Assembly (NCBI GenBank): GCA_002347095.1
Contig: DDWZ01000023.1
Span: forward strand, 1 to 64,000
Direction: 5' to 3'
From: Desulfobulbaceae bacterium UBA2273
GTDB lineage: Bacteria > Desulfobacterota > Desulfobulbia > Desulfobulbales > Desulfurivibrionaceae
DNA: 64,000 nt
In this document: positions 1 to 9,464 of the stretch, one piece after another
Layout of the letters: each line of letters begins with the position of its first letter
How positions within the stretch are numbered: the first letter of the stretch is position 1
Translations under genes and position numbers: made by a program
The notes under the pieces: generated by a model
What the model saw: the letters and a program-made list of their open reading frames with translations, nothing else
The model's database searches: none
What the model was told of the DNA's origin: nothing

Positions 1-30
1 CTATTTATTGGCCAAGTCAATAAGACCATT

Positions 31-105
31 ACCGTTCGCGGTGAGCCCTGTCGAACCGCTGCCCTTTTGCTACTACGGGCCTTCAACACGCTCAGGCCGA
101 ACGGT
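31..105. repeat. Imperfect inverted repeat (dispersed-element type)
   Basis: Two arms of about 27 bp (31-57 and 79-105) are imperfect reverse complements. The outermost bases ACCGTTCG and CGAACGGT pair exactly, and the centre differs by several changes. It lies downstream of a small minus-strand gene. Similar sequences occur as dispersed intergenic elements in many environmental genomes; that is recollection, not a search. It could act as a terminator hairpin, but there is no clean T tract next to the stem. Confidence 0.5.
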
Positions 106-136
106 ATTGTGTCCTTATTTTGCTTAAAAGATCTAC

Positions 137-325
137 TCAGGCGTTGCCGCGGGGGAAGAAATGCAGCACCCCGTCGATCTCCGAGGTGTCGCAGACCCTA
201 CCCGGCCCGAGCTCGACAAACTGTTCAATGCCTTCCATGTTGATGGAAAACTGCTGGCCGTCCGGCATGTGGTACACAACCGTGCGGACCTTGGTTATAT
301 CAATGGGCGATCCAGCCACTCTCAT
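137..325 (-). CDS. Small conserved-looking hypothetical protein (62 aa)
   Basis: A short open frame encodes a compact, non-repetitive protein of 62 residues with no signal peptide or membrane segment. The chosen ATG is at 325. A GAGGA sequence sits about six bases upstream of it, whereas the ATG two codons earlier would directly abut that Shine-Dalgarno. The composition (mixed hydrophobic and charged residues, segments such as VRTVVYHMPDG and VELGPGRVCD) looks like a folded beta-rich domain rather than an antisense shadow. I do not recognise a family. It lies downstream of ftsK on the same strand, about 300 bases away. Confidence 0.55.
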   Translation of the reverse strand: MRVAGSPIDITKVRTVVYHMPDGQQFSINMEGIEQFVELGPGRVCDTSEIDGVLHFFPRGNA

Positions 326-498
326 ATGCATTCCTCACCAAAATCCTATAAAAAAACAGAACATCGCTGTTCTGTAATTTAGTCATTCGTTAAACTATTA
401 CAAGCTGCCTGCGGAAAATAAAATGGCGCTGACAACTGCCCTTTCAAGTCCGCCAAACTACCTACCAACTTGTAACTTTTTAACTGGCATCACATTAA

Positions 499-605
499 TT
501 CCCTCCCCCCTGGCGGGGGAGGGTTAGGGAGAGGGGGAACTTGCTGGTATCTCGCCTGTTGCAACTACCCCCACCCCCAACCCCTCCCGCAAGGGGAGGG
601 GAGTT
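499..605. repeat. Bipartite GC-rich palindromic element, copy A
   Basis: A hairpin-forming GC-rich stretch (CCCTCCCCCCTGGCGGGGGA and neighbours) is followed by a spacer containing GTTGCAAC and a second hairpin (CCCCTCCCGCAAGGGGAGGGG). The reverse complement has the same architecture as the elements at 5899-6006 and 43755-43880. It fills most of the roughly 300 bases between ftsK and the small gene at 137-325. No gene is visible in the rest of that gap. Confidence 0.75.
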
Positions 606-633
606 TTTCTGAAATATTACGAGGCACAAGGTA

Positions 634-2781
634 CTAGTAATTTTTCCGGGCCAATACCTCGCGGGGCTTGGAGCCGTCCGCCGGGCCGACCACCCCTTCC
701 TTTTCCATGAGTTCGATCATCCGGGCGGCCCGGTTGTAGCCCACCCGCAGCCGCCGCTGCACCATGGAAATGGAGGCTTGCCCGGTCTCGCAGACCAGGG
801 CCACGGCCTCGTCATACTTTTCGTCCATCTCCCCGGAGTCGTCGCCCTCTGCTGCCTCGGATTCCTCGGCAAGCCGCAGGACGGATTCATCGTAGCGGGC
901 AACGCCCTGTTCCTTGAGAAAGGTCACGATCCGCTCGGTTTCCTTTTCCGAGATGTAGGCGCCGTGGATACGCTGGAGCTTGCTGGTGCCGGGCGGCATG
1001 AAGAGCATGTCGCCCGCGCCCAGCAGGTGCTCGGCCCCGCTGCCGTCCAAAATGGTGCGGGAATCGATCTTGGAGGAGACCTTAAACGACATCCGGGTGG
1101 GAAAGTTGGCCTTGATCAAGCCGGTGAGCACATCCACCGAGGGGCGCTGGGTGGCGAGGATCAGATGCATCCCTGCGGCCCGCGCCATCTGGGCCAGCCT
1201 GGCCACGGCATCCTCGACCTCGCGGGAAGAGACCATCATCAGGTCGGCCAGCTCGTCGATGATGATGACGATGAGCGGCAGCTTGTCTGCGGCCTCGGCG
1301 TTGTAGCTAGCCAGGCTCTTGACCTTGGCCTCTTCCATCAACTGATAGCGGCGCTCCATCTCCCGCACCGCCCACAACAGCGCCCGGCTGGCCAGCTTGG
1401 GGTCCACCACCACCGGGTGCAGCAGGTGGGGAATATCTTCATAGCAGGAAAGCTCGATGCGCTTGGGGTCCACCAGCAGGAGGCGGACCTCCTCGGGCGT
1501 GGCTTTGAGCAGGATCGAGCAGATGATGGCATTGACCGCCACGCTCTTGCCCGAGCCGGTGGCCCCGGCGATGAGCAGATGGGGCATGCGGGCGAGATCG
1601 GCGATCACCGGATTGCCCACCACGTCCATGCCCAAGCCGATGGTGAGCCTGGAGGCGGCCTTTTGGAATTTCTCATGGGCGAAGATATCGCGCACATACA
1701 CAATATGCCGGGTCGGGTTGGGAATCTCGATGCCCAGCGCCGCCTTGCCCGGGATGGAGCCGACGATGCGCACGCTCTCGGCCTTGAGCCCCAGGGCCAG
1801 GTCGTCGGCCAGGGCGATGATCTTGTTGATCTTGACCCCAGGGGCCGGGGAAAACTCGTAGGTGGTGATCACCGGGCCCGGCGAGATGCCGACCACCTTG
1901 CCCACCACCCCGAAATCCTTGAGCCTTTCTTCCAGCTCGGTGCTGACCGCGTAGTAATAGTCGCGGTCCACGGCCAGCTCGGGGTTTTCCGACTTATCGA
2001 GCAAGGAGAGCGGCGGCAGCCGGTACTCGCCGCTGGCCGCGGGCAGGAGCTGAAAGGAGTCGTCATCCGTTCCGGTCTCAAGCTTTACCGGCTCATGCAC
2101 ATTGGGCACGATGGGTGCACCGTCGCCAGGGTTCGCCTCGACGGCAAGGGGAGCAACGCCCTCTCCTTTTTTCTTGTCCTGCTTGGCAGCGCCATTGTCT
2201 TCGGACGCTTGCCTGCCAGCCCAACGGCGGGCCAGGGTTTCGCGCAGGCTATGGCCCATGCGATAGGGGGAGAACCTGCTGATCAGCATCAAGGAGATAA
2301 CCAGGACCACGACAAACAACAGAAAGGAGCCGGGACCGCCGAAGAACTGCTGGGCATACTGGGCCAGAAGGGTTCCCAGAAAACCGGCAACCGGATAGGT
2401 GTGCTCAAAGACGGTGAAAGAAGCCAGGGAGGTAAAACCGGAGAGCCCGGCGCTGGCCAAAAGAATGCCGGTGCAGCCGAAGACGATCAAGGGCAGGGTC
2501 TCCAGGCTGCAGTCCGGCGAGAACATCCGGATGGCGAAAAAAAGCAGGAGAAAGGGCAGCCAGAGGGAGGTGATCCCCAGAAGATCCATGAGCAGCCCGG
2601 CGACAAATTGGCCCACTGCCCCGCCCCAATTTATAGTGACCGCCTGGCCCAAAGGCTCAACCGCAGTGTAGCTGACCAGACAGAGGAGCAGAAAAAGGGC
2701 GACAAACACCCCGAATACGGAAAGTATCTCTCGCCCCAATGTTGGTTTTTCTTTTTCCTGCTTGTTGTTTCCTGGCGCCAT
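634..2781 (-). CDS. ftsK: DNA translocase FtsK/SpoIIIE
   Basis: Septum-located ATP-driven DNA pump that clears and aligns chromosome termini at division. The 715-residue protein has four hydrophobic segments in the first ~170 residues (membrane anchor), a short charged and proline-rich linker, then the alpha/beta motor. Walker A GATGSGKS is near residue 405 and Walker B IIIIDELADLM follows. The C-terminal ~70 residues form the gamma winged-helix domain (VQRRLRVGYNRAARMIE) that reads KOPS-type sequences. The length fits the short FtsK class with a brief linker. The ATG at 2781 has only a weak GAGA upstream. It follows nusB by 54 bases and is probably the last large gene of the long minus-strand run. 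Confidence 0.97.
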   Translation of the reverse strand: MAPGNNKQEKEKPTLGREILSVFGVFVALFLLLCLVSYTAVEPLGQAVTINWGGAVGQFVAGLLMDLLGITSLWLPFLLLFFAIRMFSPDCSLETLPLIVFGCTGILLASAGLSGFTSLASFTVFEHTYPVAGFLGTLLAQYAQQFFGGPGSFLLFVVVLVISLMLISRFSPYRMGHSLRETLARRWAGRQASEDNGAAKQDKKKGEGVAPLAVEANPGDGAPIVPNVHEPVKLETGTDDDSFQLLPAASGEYRLPPLSLLDKSENPELAVDRDYYYAVSTELEERLKDFGVVGKVVGISPGPVITTYEFSPAPGVKINKIIALADDLALGLKAESVRIVGSIPGKAALGIEIPNPTRHIVYVRDIFAHEKFQKAASRLTIGLGMDVVGNPVIADLARMPHLLIAGATGSGKSVAVNAIICSILLKATPEEVRLLLVDPKRIELSCYEDIPHLLHPVVVDPKLASRALLWAVREMERRYQLMEEAKVKSLASYNAEAADKLPLIVIIIDELADLMMVSSREVEDAVARLAQMARAAGMHLILATQRPSVDVLTGLIKANFPTRMSFKVSSKIDSRTILDGSGAEHLLGAGDMLFMPPGTSKLQRIHGAYISEKETERIVTFLKEQGVARYDESVLRLAEESEAAEGDDSGEMDEKYDEAVALVCETGQASISMVQRRLRVGYNRAARMIELMEKEGVVGPADGSKPREVLARKNY

Positions 2782-2835
2782 TATTCTCGCAGATCAGTTC
2801 CGGTGATGGGAGCGCAGGCGGCCCTGCAGTACATG

Positions 2836-3249
2836 CTACTTTGCCTTGCCGATATTTTTCAGAATAGCATCAAGAATCCCGTTGATAAAGCCGGGAGAAT
2901 CCTCGGCGCAGTATCGCTTGGCCAGTTCAATGGCCTCGTCGATGGCCACGCGGGGCGGCACCTCCTCCTTGAACATCATTTCATAGGCCGCCAGTCTTAT
3001 AATGTTGCGATCCAGCACCGACATCCGGCTGACCCGCCAGTTCACCGCGCTTTCCGCGATCTTGGCGTTGATCTCCTCCCATTTGTCGGTGATGCCGTAC
3101 ACCAGCTCCTGACCGTAGGGGATGGCCTTTTTGTTGATCTCGAAATTCTCGCAGAGCAGCGGGAAATTCTCCACCGCCGAGGTTGCGGTCATCTCCCCTT
3201 GGAACAGGGCGTTGAGGGCAAGCTCCCTTGCCTTGCGTCGGTTTCCCAT
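2836..3249 (-). CDS. nusB: Transcription antitermination factor NusB
   Basis: An all-helical RNA-binding factor that joins NusE (S10) on boxA of rRNA leader transcripts. The 137-residue protein starts MGNRRKARELALNALFQ, the typical N-terminal helix, and retains the C-terminal motif RYCAEDSPGFINGILD, which is highly conserved in the family. Its ATG lies six bases after the ribH stop, so it is probably translationally coupled to ribH, an order (ribH-nusB) common in bacteria. Confidence 0.96.
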   Translation of the reverse strand: MGNRRKARELALNALFQGEMTATSAVENFPLLCENFEINKKAIPYGQELVYGITDKWEEINAKIAESAVNWRVSRMSVLDRNIIRLAAYEMMFKEEVPPRVAIDEAIELAKRYCAEDSPGFINGILDAILKNIGKAK

Positions 3250-3255
3250 GAATGA

Positions 3256-3723
3256 TCAGGCGAGCTGCGGCAGGAGGTTGACCATCTCGATGGCGGTGGC
3301 CGCGCACTCGGAACCCTTGTTGCCGGCCTTGGACCCGGCCCGCTCAATGGCCTGCTCGATGGAGTCGGTGGTCAAGACCCCGAAGATGATGGGCACCCCG
3401 GACTCCATGCTGGCCTGGGCAATCCCCTTGGTCGCCTCGTTGGCCACGAAATCGAAATGGGGGGTGGAGCCGCGGATCACGGCGCCGAGGCAAATCACCG
3501 CGTCGTAGCGGCCGGACTTGACCATCTTCTGGGCGACCAGCGGGATCTCAAAAGCGCCGGGAACCCTGGCCACCTCGATCTCCTTGTCCTTGACCCCGGA
3601 ACGCATCAGGGTATCCAGGGCGCCTTCCAGCAGCCGCTCGGCAATGAAGGAATTGAACCGGGCAATGACAATCCCGAACTTCTTCCCTTCGGCCTGCAGT
3701 TTTCCTTCAAAAAATTTGGGCAT
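3256..3723 (-). CDS. ribH: 6,7-dimethyl-8-ribityllumazine synthase
   Basis: Condenses 3,4-dihydroxy-2-butanone 4-phosphate with the pyrimidine intermediate to give lumazine, the penultimate riboflavin step; usually an icosahedral cytoplasmic assembly. The protein begins [10 protein letters not shown]. The ATG at 3723 follows GGAGG by seven bases, so an in-frame TTG five codons upstream is disfavoured. Family signatures are RFNSFI near the N-terminus, [20 protein letters not shown] and FGVLTTD. It follows ribBA across a gap holding a long inverted repeat and sits six bases before nusB. Confidence 0.97.
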   Translation of the reverse strand: MPKFFEGKLQAEGKKFGIVIARFNSFIAERLLEGALDTLMRSGVKDKEIEVARVPGAFEIPLVAQKMVKSGRYDAVICLGAVIRGSTPHFDFVANEATKGIAQASMESGVPIIFGVLTTDSIEQAIERAGSKAGNKGSECAATAIEMVNLLPQLA

Positions 3724-3800
3724 CGTTATCTCCTCCAAAAAGTGTGCGACCGCTTAAGGGCTCTACAATTTTAAATATACCGTCTACAAAATAACAGGTA

Positions 3801-3880
3801 CGTCATTCCCGCGAAGGCGGGAATCCATAAACTGCTGGTTCTGTCCCCTCCCATGGATTCCCGCCTTCGCGGGAATGACG
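3801..3880. repeat. Perfect 28-bp inverted repeat inside the rib operon
   Basis: Arms 3801-3828 and 3853-3880 are exact reverse complements separated by 24 bases. Each arm also contains its own small hairpin (CCCGC-GAAG-GCGGG), so the region could form either one long stem or two short ones. It lies in the 194-base gap between ribBA and ribH, both on the minus strand. The core CATTCCCGCGAAGGCGGGAAT resembles a widely dispersed short palindromic repeat; that is from memory. No long T tract follows, so it is not a standard terminator. Confidence 0.85.
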
Positions 3881-3917
3881 TCGAAGATAAGCGGTACTTT
3901 TATAACTGCCAAATCAC

Positions 3918-5147
3918 TTAGTTGTTTTTCGTTTCCTTGCTGCCGGTGAACAGATCCAGCATATGGCCGAGCTTGTCCTTCTTGGCCTTGAGGTAATCGA
4001 TATTTTCCGGCTCCGCCACCATCTCGATGGGCTGACGGCCCGTAACCTTGAGGCCATAGCCTTCGAGGCCGATGATCTTCTTGGGGTTGTTGGTAATGAG
4101 CCGCATCTTGCGAACGCCGAGATCCCGGAGAATCTGGGCGCCGATCCCGTAGTCGCGCAGGTCGGCCTTGAAGCCCAGATGCACATTGGCCTCCACCGTG
4201 TCCATCCCCCCCTCCTGGAGGGCGTAGGCCTTGATCTTGTTGATCAGGCCGATGCCTCTGCCCTCCTGCTGCATGTAGAGGACAATGCCCGCGCCCTCAT
4301 GCTCGACCATGCGCATGGCGCTGTGGAGCTGGCCGCCGCAGTCGCAGCGCTTGGAGCCGAAAACGTCGCCGGTCAGACAGGAGGAATGCACCCGGACCAT
4401 GATCTCTTTGTTGGAATCGATCTCCCCCTTGACCAGGGCAACATGCTCCAGCTCGTCCACATCGTTGGTGTAGACAATGGCCCGGAAATCACCGTAGCGG
4501 GTGGGGATCTTGGCCTCGGCGGCCCGATGGACCAGCTTGTCCTCGCGGGTCCGGTAGGCGACCAAATCGGCGATGGTGGCGATCTTAAGATCATGCTCTT
4601 TGGCAAAGATTTCCAGATCGGGCATCCGGGCCATGGTGCCGTCTTCCTTCATGATCTCGCAGATCACCCCGGAAGGGTTCAACCCGGCCAACCGGGAAAG
4701 ATCAACCGACCCCTCGGTCTGGCCGGTGCGGACCAGAACCCCGCCGCGCCTGGCGCGCAGGGGAAAGATATGCCCCGGGCTCACAATATCGCTGGGTTTG
4801 GCATTGGGGTCGGCGGCCACCAGGATGGTCCTGGCCCGGTCCGCGGCGGAGATGCCGGTGGTGACCCCGGTGCTGGCCTCGATGCTGACCGTGAAGGCCG
4901 TTTCAAAGGGCGACTTGTTGTTCTGCACCATCATGGGGATCTGCAATTGCTCGAGATGATCCGGGGTCAGGGTCAGACAGATGAGGCCCCTGCCATGGGT
5001 GGCCATGAAATTGATCGCCTCGGGGGTGACCTTTTCCGCGGCCATGTACAGATCGCCTTCGTTCTCGCGATCCTCGTCGTCAACCAGGATGATCATCTTC
5101 CCGGCCCGGATCTCGTCAATCACCTCTTCAATGGAACTTACCGCCAT
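3918..5147 (-). CDS. ribBA: Bifunctional 3,4-DHBP synthase / GTP cyclohydrolase II
   Basis: Supplies both riboflavin precursors. The N-terminal half (about 1-200) is 3,4-dihydroxy-2-butanone 4-phosphate synthase with the acidic metal/substrate loop [11 protein letters not shown] near residue 23. The C-terminal half is GTP cyclohydrolase II with the zinc cysteines in [18 protein letters not shown] and the catalytic stretch QQEGRGIGL. The length of 409 residues is normal for the fusion and both active sites look intact. It is preceded by ribE and followed by ribH. No FMN riboswitch is visible in front of it, which fits an internal operon position. Confidence 0.97.
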   Translation of the reverse strand: MAVSSIEEVIDEIRAGKMIILVDDEDRENEGDLYMAAEKVTPEAINFMATHGRGLICLTLTPDHLEQLQIPMMVQNNKSPFETAFTVSIEASTGVTTGISAADRARTILVAADPNAKPSDIVSPGHIFPLRARRGGVLVRTGQTEGSVDLSRLAGLNPSGVICEIMKEDGTMARMPDLEIFAKEHDLKIATIADLVAYRTREDKLVHRAAEAKIPTRYGDFRAIVYTNDVDELEHVALVKGEIDSNKEIMVRVHSSCLTGDVFGSKRCDCGGQLHSAMRMVEHEGAGIVLYMQQEGRGIGLINKIKAYALQEGGMDTVEANVHLGFKADLRDYGIGAQILRDLGVRKMRLITNNPKKIIGLEGYGLKVTGRQPIEMVAEPENIDYLKAKKDKLGHMLDLFTGSKETKNN

Positions 5148-5186
5148 GGTATCACCTCAAAACTTTCGCCGCTTGTGGCCGCACCC

Positions 5187-5846
5187 TTATTTCAAAAAGC
5201 CGTGCTCAGCCAGAAAAGCGGAATTGATTCTTGATTGTGCCCCGCCGCCATCAGCATCCTTGGCAGAGAGCAATTTTTCCACATACTTGCCGATCAGATC
5301 CACTTCGATATTCACCACGCTCCCCTGTTTCAGCTCCCCCAGGGTGGTAACCCCGAGGGTATGGGGGATGATGGAAACGGAAAAGGCCTTCGCGTCGATG
5401 CTGTTGACGGTAAGACTGATACCGTCGATGGCGATGGAGCCCTTTTCGATGATGTACTTGCCAAAACCCGCAGGCACCTGGAAGCTGAAGAGCACGAAAT
5501 CCCCGAGGGGCTGGCGGGTCAGCATGGGGGTCGTGGCGTCCACATGGCCGCTGACCATATGCCCGCCCAGCCGGTCGCTGAGGCGCAGAGCGCGTTCCAG
5601 ATTGACCACGCTGCCCACGGCCAGATTGCCGAGATTGGTGCGCTTGAGGCTTTCCGGCGACACATCGACCACGAAGCGTCTGCCGCTGATCTCCTTGGCC
5701 GTGAGGCACACCCCGTTGACCGCGATGGACTCGCCTTCCTCGGGATCGGGCAGATCAAAATCCGCAGCCACGGCAAAGAGCATCCCGCCGCCGGCCGGTC
5801 TTTTTTCCAGTATTCTGCCCTGTCCCAGTATGATCCCGGTAAACAT
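5187..5846 (-). CDS. ribE: Riboflavin synthase alpha subunit
   Basis: Catalyses dismutation of two lumazine molecules into riboflavin and the pyrimidine diamine. The 219-residue protein consists of two homologous lumazine-binding barrels: the first begins MFTGIILGQG and includes AVNGVCLTA, the second includes MVSGHVDA, VPAGFGKYI and AIDGISLTV. The repeated VNG/IDG-xLT signatures mark the tandem domains. It ends 39 bases before ribBA. A GC-rich repeat element separates it from ribD upstream. Confidence 0.96.
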   Translation of the reverse strand: MFTGIILGQGRILEKRPAGGGMLFAVAADFDLPDPEEGESIAVNGVCLTAKEISGRRFVVDVSPESLKRTNLGNLAVGSVVNLERALRLSDRLGGHMVSGHVDATTPMLTRQPLGDFVLFSFQVPAGFGKYIIEKGSIAIDGISLTVNSIDAKAFSVSIIPHTLGVTTLGELKQGSVVNIEVDLIGKYVEKLLSAKDADGGGAQSRINSAFLAEHGFLK

Positions 5847-5898
5847 TTCCTACCCCTAGCTGTTAGCCAAGCCTCTCGCAAGACTCTTCCCAATATAT

Positions 5899-6006
5899 CC
5901 CCCTCCCTCGACGGGAGGGGGCCTGGGGGTGGGTGAAGTTGCAACCGGCTGACCTCATAGCCGTTTCCCCCTCACCCTATCCCTCTCCCGCAGGGGGAGA
6001 GGGAAC
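5899..6006. repeat. Bipartite GC-rich palindromic element, copy B
   Basis: Begins with the hairpin CCCCCTCCCTCGACGGGAGG, continues with a G-rich stretch and GAAGTTGCAACC, and ends with CCCCCTCACCCT and a second hairpin CTCTCCCGCAGGGGGAGAG. It has the same layout as 43755-43880 and as the reverse complement of 499-605. It lies between ribD and ribE, so transcription of the operon must pass through it. The G-run cluster has quadruplex potential. Confidence 0.8.
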
Positions 6007-6042
6007 TCCTTGAACCTTCACAACAGGCTCTGCCGCAAGCTA

Positions 6043-7143
6043 TTATTTTTCCATCAATCCTTCGATCAGCACATCGTTGCCGAACCGCCGCACCCTGGTG
6101 GTGCTGAAGCGCGGAGCGTCCGCAACCTGCTGCAGCCCCAGGGTATCCACCAACGGCACCCCGTCGCTACCGAGAAAGATCGGGGCGATAAAGATCTGCA
6201 TCTCGTCCACCAGATTGGCCCGCAAAAAAGCACCATGAACCCGGCTGCCCCCTTCGACCAGAACGGAGGTGAGCTGCGCGCGGCCAAGCTCGCAGAGCAC
6301 TGCAGCAAGATCAAGCTGGCCTGCGTCATCGAGCCGGACCTGTTTGATGACCGCGCCTGCGTTAATCAAGGCCTCGGCCCGTTTCACCTCCGCATCCGGC
6401 CCGCAAAAAATCCAGGTGGGGGCAGAGGAGGCCTGCTGCAGCATCCTGGCAGAAACCGGCAGCCTGAGCGCGGTGTCCAGAACAACCCGCAACGGGTCTC
6501 GGCCCCTGCGGCCCGCCAATCTGGTGGTAAGCGCCGGATCGTCGCACAGGGCTGTCTCGCTGCCGATGAGGATGGCGTCCACCCGATCCCGCAAACGGTG
6601 CACCTGGCGCCGGGACTGCTCGTTGGTGATCCAAGCGCACTGCCCGGAGGCAAGGGCCAATCGCCCATCCAGACTCATCCCACCCTTCATGATCACCCAG
6701 GGCAACCCGGTGGTGACATGCTTGCTGAATGGCCGGTTCAAGCTGTAGCATTCTTCGGCCAGCACGCCCTGCGTCACCTCAACCCCCTGCGCAGCAAGGG
6801 TCTGGCAACCGCCTCCCGCCACCAAAGGATTGGGATCGAGCATGCCGACCACCACCCGCTTGATCCCTGCAGCCAGAATGGCCTGGGTGCAGGGAGGGGT
6901 TCGGCCCGTATGGTTGCAGGGCTCCAGGGTTACATAGATCGTGGCGCCCCGGGCCTTTGCCCCGGCAGCCCTAAGGGCGTGCACCTCGGCATGGGGGGTT
7001 CCGGCCTTGGCATGAAACCCCGTGGCAATGAGCCGGTTATTTTTGACCACCACCGCGCCGACACAGGGGTTGGGCGAGGTGCGGCCAAGCCCCTTCCTCG
7101 CCTCCCTGATAGCCAGTTGCATCCAGGCGCGGTCATCTTTCAT
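6043..7143 (-). CDS. ribD: Bifunctional pyrimidine deaminase/reductase
   Basis: Performs the deamination and side-chain reduction of the GTP-derived pyrimidine in riboflavin synthesis. The N-terminal deaminase (about 1-145) carries the zinc motif HAEVHAL near residue 50 and [11 protein letters not shown] about 25 residues later. The C-terminal half is a dihydrofolate-reductase-like NADPH domain ([25 protein letters not shown]). At 366 residues it is full length. Its ATG overlaps the nrdR stop by four bases (ATGA), so the two are translationally coupled. Confidence 0.97.
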   Translation of the reverse strand: MKDDRAWMQLAIREARKGLGRTSPNPCVGAVVVKNNRLIATGFHAKAGTPHAEVHALRAAGAKARGATIYVTLEPCNHTGRTPPCTQAILAAGIKRVVVGMLDPNPLVAGGGCQTLAAQGVEVTQGVLAEECYSLNRPFSKHVTTGLPWVIMKGGMSLDGRLALASGQCAWITNEQSRRQVHRLRDRVDAILIGSETALCDDPALTTRLAGRRGRDPLRVVLDTALRLPVSARMLQQASSAPTWIFCGPDAEVKRAEALINAGAVIKQVRLDDAGQLDLAAVLCELGRAQLTSVLVEGGSRVHGAFLRANLVDEMQIFIAPIFLGSDGVPLVDTLGLQQVADAPRFSTTRVRRFGNDVLIEGLMEK

Positions 7144-7610
7144 TGCGGCGTTTCTTCCGGCCCGCCCAGCATGCCTTTCAACTCGGCCATGAATTCGCTT
7201 AAGTCCTTGAACTGCCGGTACACCGAGGCAAAACGGACATAGGCCACGCCGTCGAGCTTGCGCAAGCCGTCCATGACCCGCTCGCCAACGAGCTTCACCG
7301 GGATCTCGCGCTCGCCCATGTCCTGCAGCTCCCGCTCCAGGGAATCGACAAACTCATCGATCTGCTCCATGCTCACCGGTCGTTTCTCGCAGGCCTTTTG
7401 CAGACCTTCCACCACCTTGTGCCGGTCCCAGGCCTCGCGGCGCCCATCCTTCTTGATCAGCATGGGCATGGTCACCTCGAGCCGCTCGTAGGTGGTGAAC
7501 CTGCGGCTGCAGGCGTCGCACATTCTCCGGCGGCGGGTGATGGTGAAATCCTTGTTCAGGCGGGAGTCGACAACCCGGTTTTCCAGGTGACCGCAGTACG
7601 GACATTTCAT
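7140..7610 (-). CDS. nrdR: Transcriptional repressor NrdR
   Basis: Nucleotide-sensing repressor of ribonucleotide reductase genes. The N-terminal zinc ribbon is intact (CPYCG at residues 3-7 and CDACSRRF near 31-38), followed by an ATP-cone domain ([17 protein letters not shown] onward). The length of 156 residues is typical. It sits between comEB and ribD, an arrangement seen in many proteobacteria. Targets are expected to be nrd promoters elsewhere, since no ribonucleotide reductase is in this window. Confidence 0.96.
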   Translation of the reverse strand: MKCPYCGHLENRVVDSRLNKDFTITRRRRMCDACSRRFTTYERLEVTMPMLIKKDGRREAWDRHKVVEGLQKACEKRPVSMEQIDEFVDSLERELQDMGEREIPVKLVGERVMDGLRKLDGVAYVRFASVYRQFKDLSEFMAELKGMLGGPEETPQ

Positions 7611-7613
7611 AGC

Positions 7614-8063
7614 TTACCCCAACTGGACAACAGGAACTTGCGCCTCGGCCAACAGCAAAGAGGACAGGCTGTCGGCATACCCCTCTTTATAATAGATTTT
7701 TTCAATCCGTGCATTGATCAGCATCTTGCTGCAGATGGCGCAGGGCATATTGGTGCAGTACAAGGTCGCACCTTCAACGCTGAAGCCATGCAGGGCCGCT
7801 TGGATAATGGCGTTCTGTTCGGCATGCAGGCCGCGACACAGCTCATGCCGCTCCCCGGAGGGAATCCCCTGCTGCTCGCGCAGGCAGCCGATATCCAGGC
7901 AATGGCTGACCTTGGCCGGCGCGCCGTTATAGCCCGTGGCGATGATACGCTTGTCCCGAACGAGAATGGCGCCCACCTTGCGACGCAGACAGGTGGAACG
8001 CTGGGCCACCATCTCGGTGATCCCCATGAAATATTCGTCCCAGGACGGGCGGGTATCGGTCAT
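7614..8063 (-). CDS. comEB: dCMP/cytidine deaminase family protein (ComEB-like)
   Basis: Zinc-dependent deaminase of the dCMP deaminase family, which makes dUMP for thymidylate synthesis. The 149-residue protein has the zinc/catalytic motif HAEQNAI and the second zinc motif PCAIC about 30 residues later. The extra cysteines and histidine in the [10 protein letters not shown] to [11 protein letters not shown] region match the second, structural zinc site of dCMP deaminases. It is three bases upstream of nrdR and just after glyA. Whether the substrate is dCMP rather than another cytidine compound is inferred from family. Confidence 0.92.
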   Translation of the reverse strand: MTDTRPSWDEYFMGITEMVAQRSTCLRRKVGAILVRDKRIIATGYNGAPAKVSHCLDIGCLREQQGIPSGERHELCRGLHAEQNAIIQAALHGFSVEGATLYCTNMPCAICSKMLINARIEKIYYKEGYADSLSSLLLAEAQVPVVQLG

Positions 8064-8069
8064 GATCGG

Positions 8070-9341
8070 CTACTCGTTGTTCCGTTCCATATCCGGATAC
8101 AGGGGAAAGGCATCGCACAGGGCGCGAACCTCAAGCCGGATACCGTTCAGGACGTCCTTGTTGCCGCGGTTCTCGATGGCCCGGTTGATCCAATCGGCAA
8201 TCTTGGCCATTTCCGGTTCCTTGAGGCCACGGGTGGTCACGGCAGGGGTGCCGATCCGCACCCCGCTGGTGACGAAGCGGCTCTGCTGATCAAAGGGGAT
8301 GGCGTTTTTGTTCACGGTGAGACCGGCCTCTTCCAAGGCCTCCTCCGACTCCTTGCCGGTTGCCCCCTTGTTGCTCAGATCGACCAGCAACAGATGATTG
8401 TCGGTGCCGCCGGAAACAAGGCGGAAACCGTGGCGAACCAGTCCGTCTCCCAAGGCCTGGGCGTTTTTGACCACCTGAACCTGATCCTTCTTGAATTTCT
8501 CACCCATGGCCTCCTTGAAGGCCACGGCCTTGGCGGCTATGACATGCACCAACGGCCCGCCTTGGATGCCGGGGAAGATCTTGCTGTCGAGCTTCTTGCC
8601 GTACTCAGCCTTGGCAAGGATCAAACCGCCCCGCGGACCCCGCAGGGTCTTGTGCGTAGTGGTCGTGACAAAATCAGCGTAGGGCACCGGCGAGGGGTGG
8701 ACCCCGGCCGCCACCAGCCCGGCGATATGGGCCATGTCCACCATGAACAGCGCGCCGACCTTGTCGGCTATGGCGCGAAACCCTGCAAAATCGATAACCC
8801 TGGGGTAGGCGCTCGCCCCGGCCACGATCATCTTCGGCTTATGCTCAATGGCAACGCGCTCCACCTCCGCCATGTCGATGCGCTCGGTTTCCCGGTTCAC
8901 CCCGTAGGAAACAAACGTGTAGAGCTGCCCGGAGAAATTCACCCCTGCCCCGTGGGTGAGATGGCCGCCGTGGGCCAGGTCCATACCCAGTACCGTATCT
9001 CCCGGCTGCAACGAGGAAAAGTAGACCGCCATGTTGGCCTGGCTACCGGAATGGGGCTGGACATTGGCGTATTCGGCGCCGAAGATCTTCAACGCCCGCT
9101 CGATGGCCAGGGATTCGATCTGGTCGGCGTATTCGCAGCCGCCATAGTAACGCTTACCAGGATACCCCTCGGCGTACTTGTTGGTGAAAATGGAGCCCTG
9201 GGCCTCAAGCACCGCCTCGCTGACAATGTTCTCGGAGGCAATCAGTTCGAGCTGATTGCTTTGTCTTGCCAACTCATGGCGGATGGAATTGTACACATCC
9301 GGATCACTCTCTTTCAAATACGACACTGCAGTATCCTTCAT
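8070..9341 (-). CDS. glyA: Serine hydroxymethyltransferase
   Basis: PLP enzyme that converts serine and tetrahydrofolate to glycine and methylene-THF, the main one-carbon entry point. The 423-residue protein has the PLP-lysine segment [14 protein letters not shown] near residue 230 and the N-terminal [15 protein letters not shown] substrate loop. It is complete. A terminator-like hairpin in the 123-base gap upstream suggests partial separation from the fab/rpiB genes. glyA, comEB and nrdR form a one-carbon/nucleotide grouping ahead of the rib genes. Confidence 0.98.
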   Translation of the reverse strand: MKDTAVSYLKESDPDVYNSIRHELARQSNQLELIASENIVSEAVLEAQGSIFTNKYAEGYPGKRYYGGCEYADQIESLAIERALKIFGAEYANVQPHSGSQANMAVYFSSLQPGDTVLGMDLAHGGHLTHGAGVNFSGQLYTFVSYGVNRETERIDMAEVERVAIEHKPKMIVAGASAYPRVIDFAGFRAIADKVGALFMVDMAHIAGLVAAGVHPSPVPYADFVTTTTHKTLRGPRGGLILAKAEYGKKLDSKIFPGIQGGPLVHVIAAKAVAFKEAMGEKFKKDQVQVVKNAQALGDGLVRHGFRLVSGGTDNHLLLVDLSNKGATGKESEEALEEAGLTVNKNAIPFDQQSRFVTSGVRIGTPAVTTRGLKEPEMAKIADWINRAIENRGNKDVLNGIRLEVRALCDAFPLYPDMERNNE

Positions 9342-9371
9342 GGTTTATTATGCGTTAAGAATCGCGTTCAG

Positions 9372-9416
9372 AAAAAATAATCACGGCCGAAAAATTACTC
9401 CAGGTAATTCCGGCCG
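9372..9416 (-). terminator. Terminator-like hairpin between rpiB and glyA
   Basis: Read on the minus strand, a CGGCCG/CGGCCG stem enclosing AATTAC/GTAATT is followed within a few bases by TGATTATTTTTT. This is consistent with a leaky intrinsic terminator after rpiB. The unequal internal bulge (one base against three) weakens the call. Confidence 0.5.
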
Positions 9417-9464
9417 CGCAATGAAAAAGCGTGCATGGAGGCCCGCAGCAGGCAGGCCCTTTTC

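Noticed and set aside
778..3255. Very long plus-strand open frame opposite ftsK and nusB (825 codons), and similar long frames opposite ribBA, glyA, lon, mfd, bamA and lysS
   Set aside because: They are antisense to clearly recognised genes, have His/Gly/Gln-rich shadow composition caused by high GC, and match no family.
5847..7143. FMN riboswitch in front of the riboflavin genes
   Set aside because: The conserved RFN blocks are not visible upstream of ribD, ribE, ribBA or ribH. The genes appear to be internal to a long operon.
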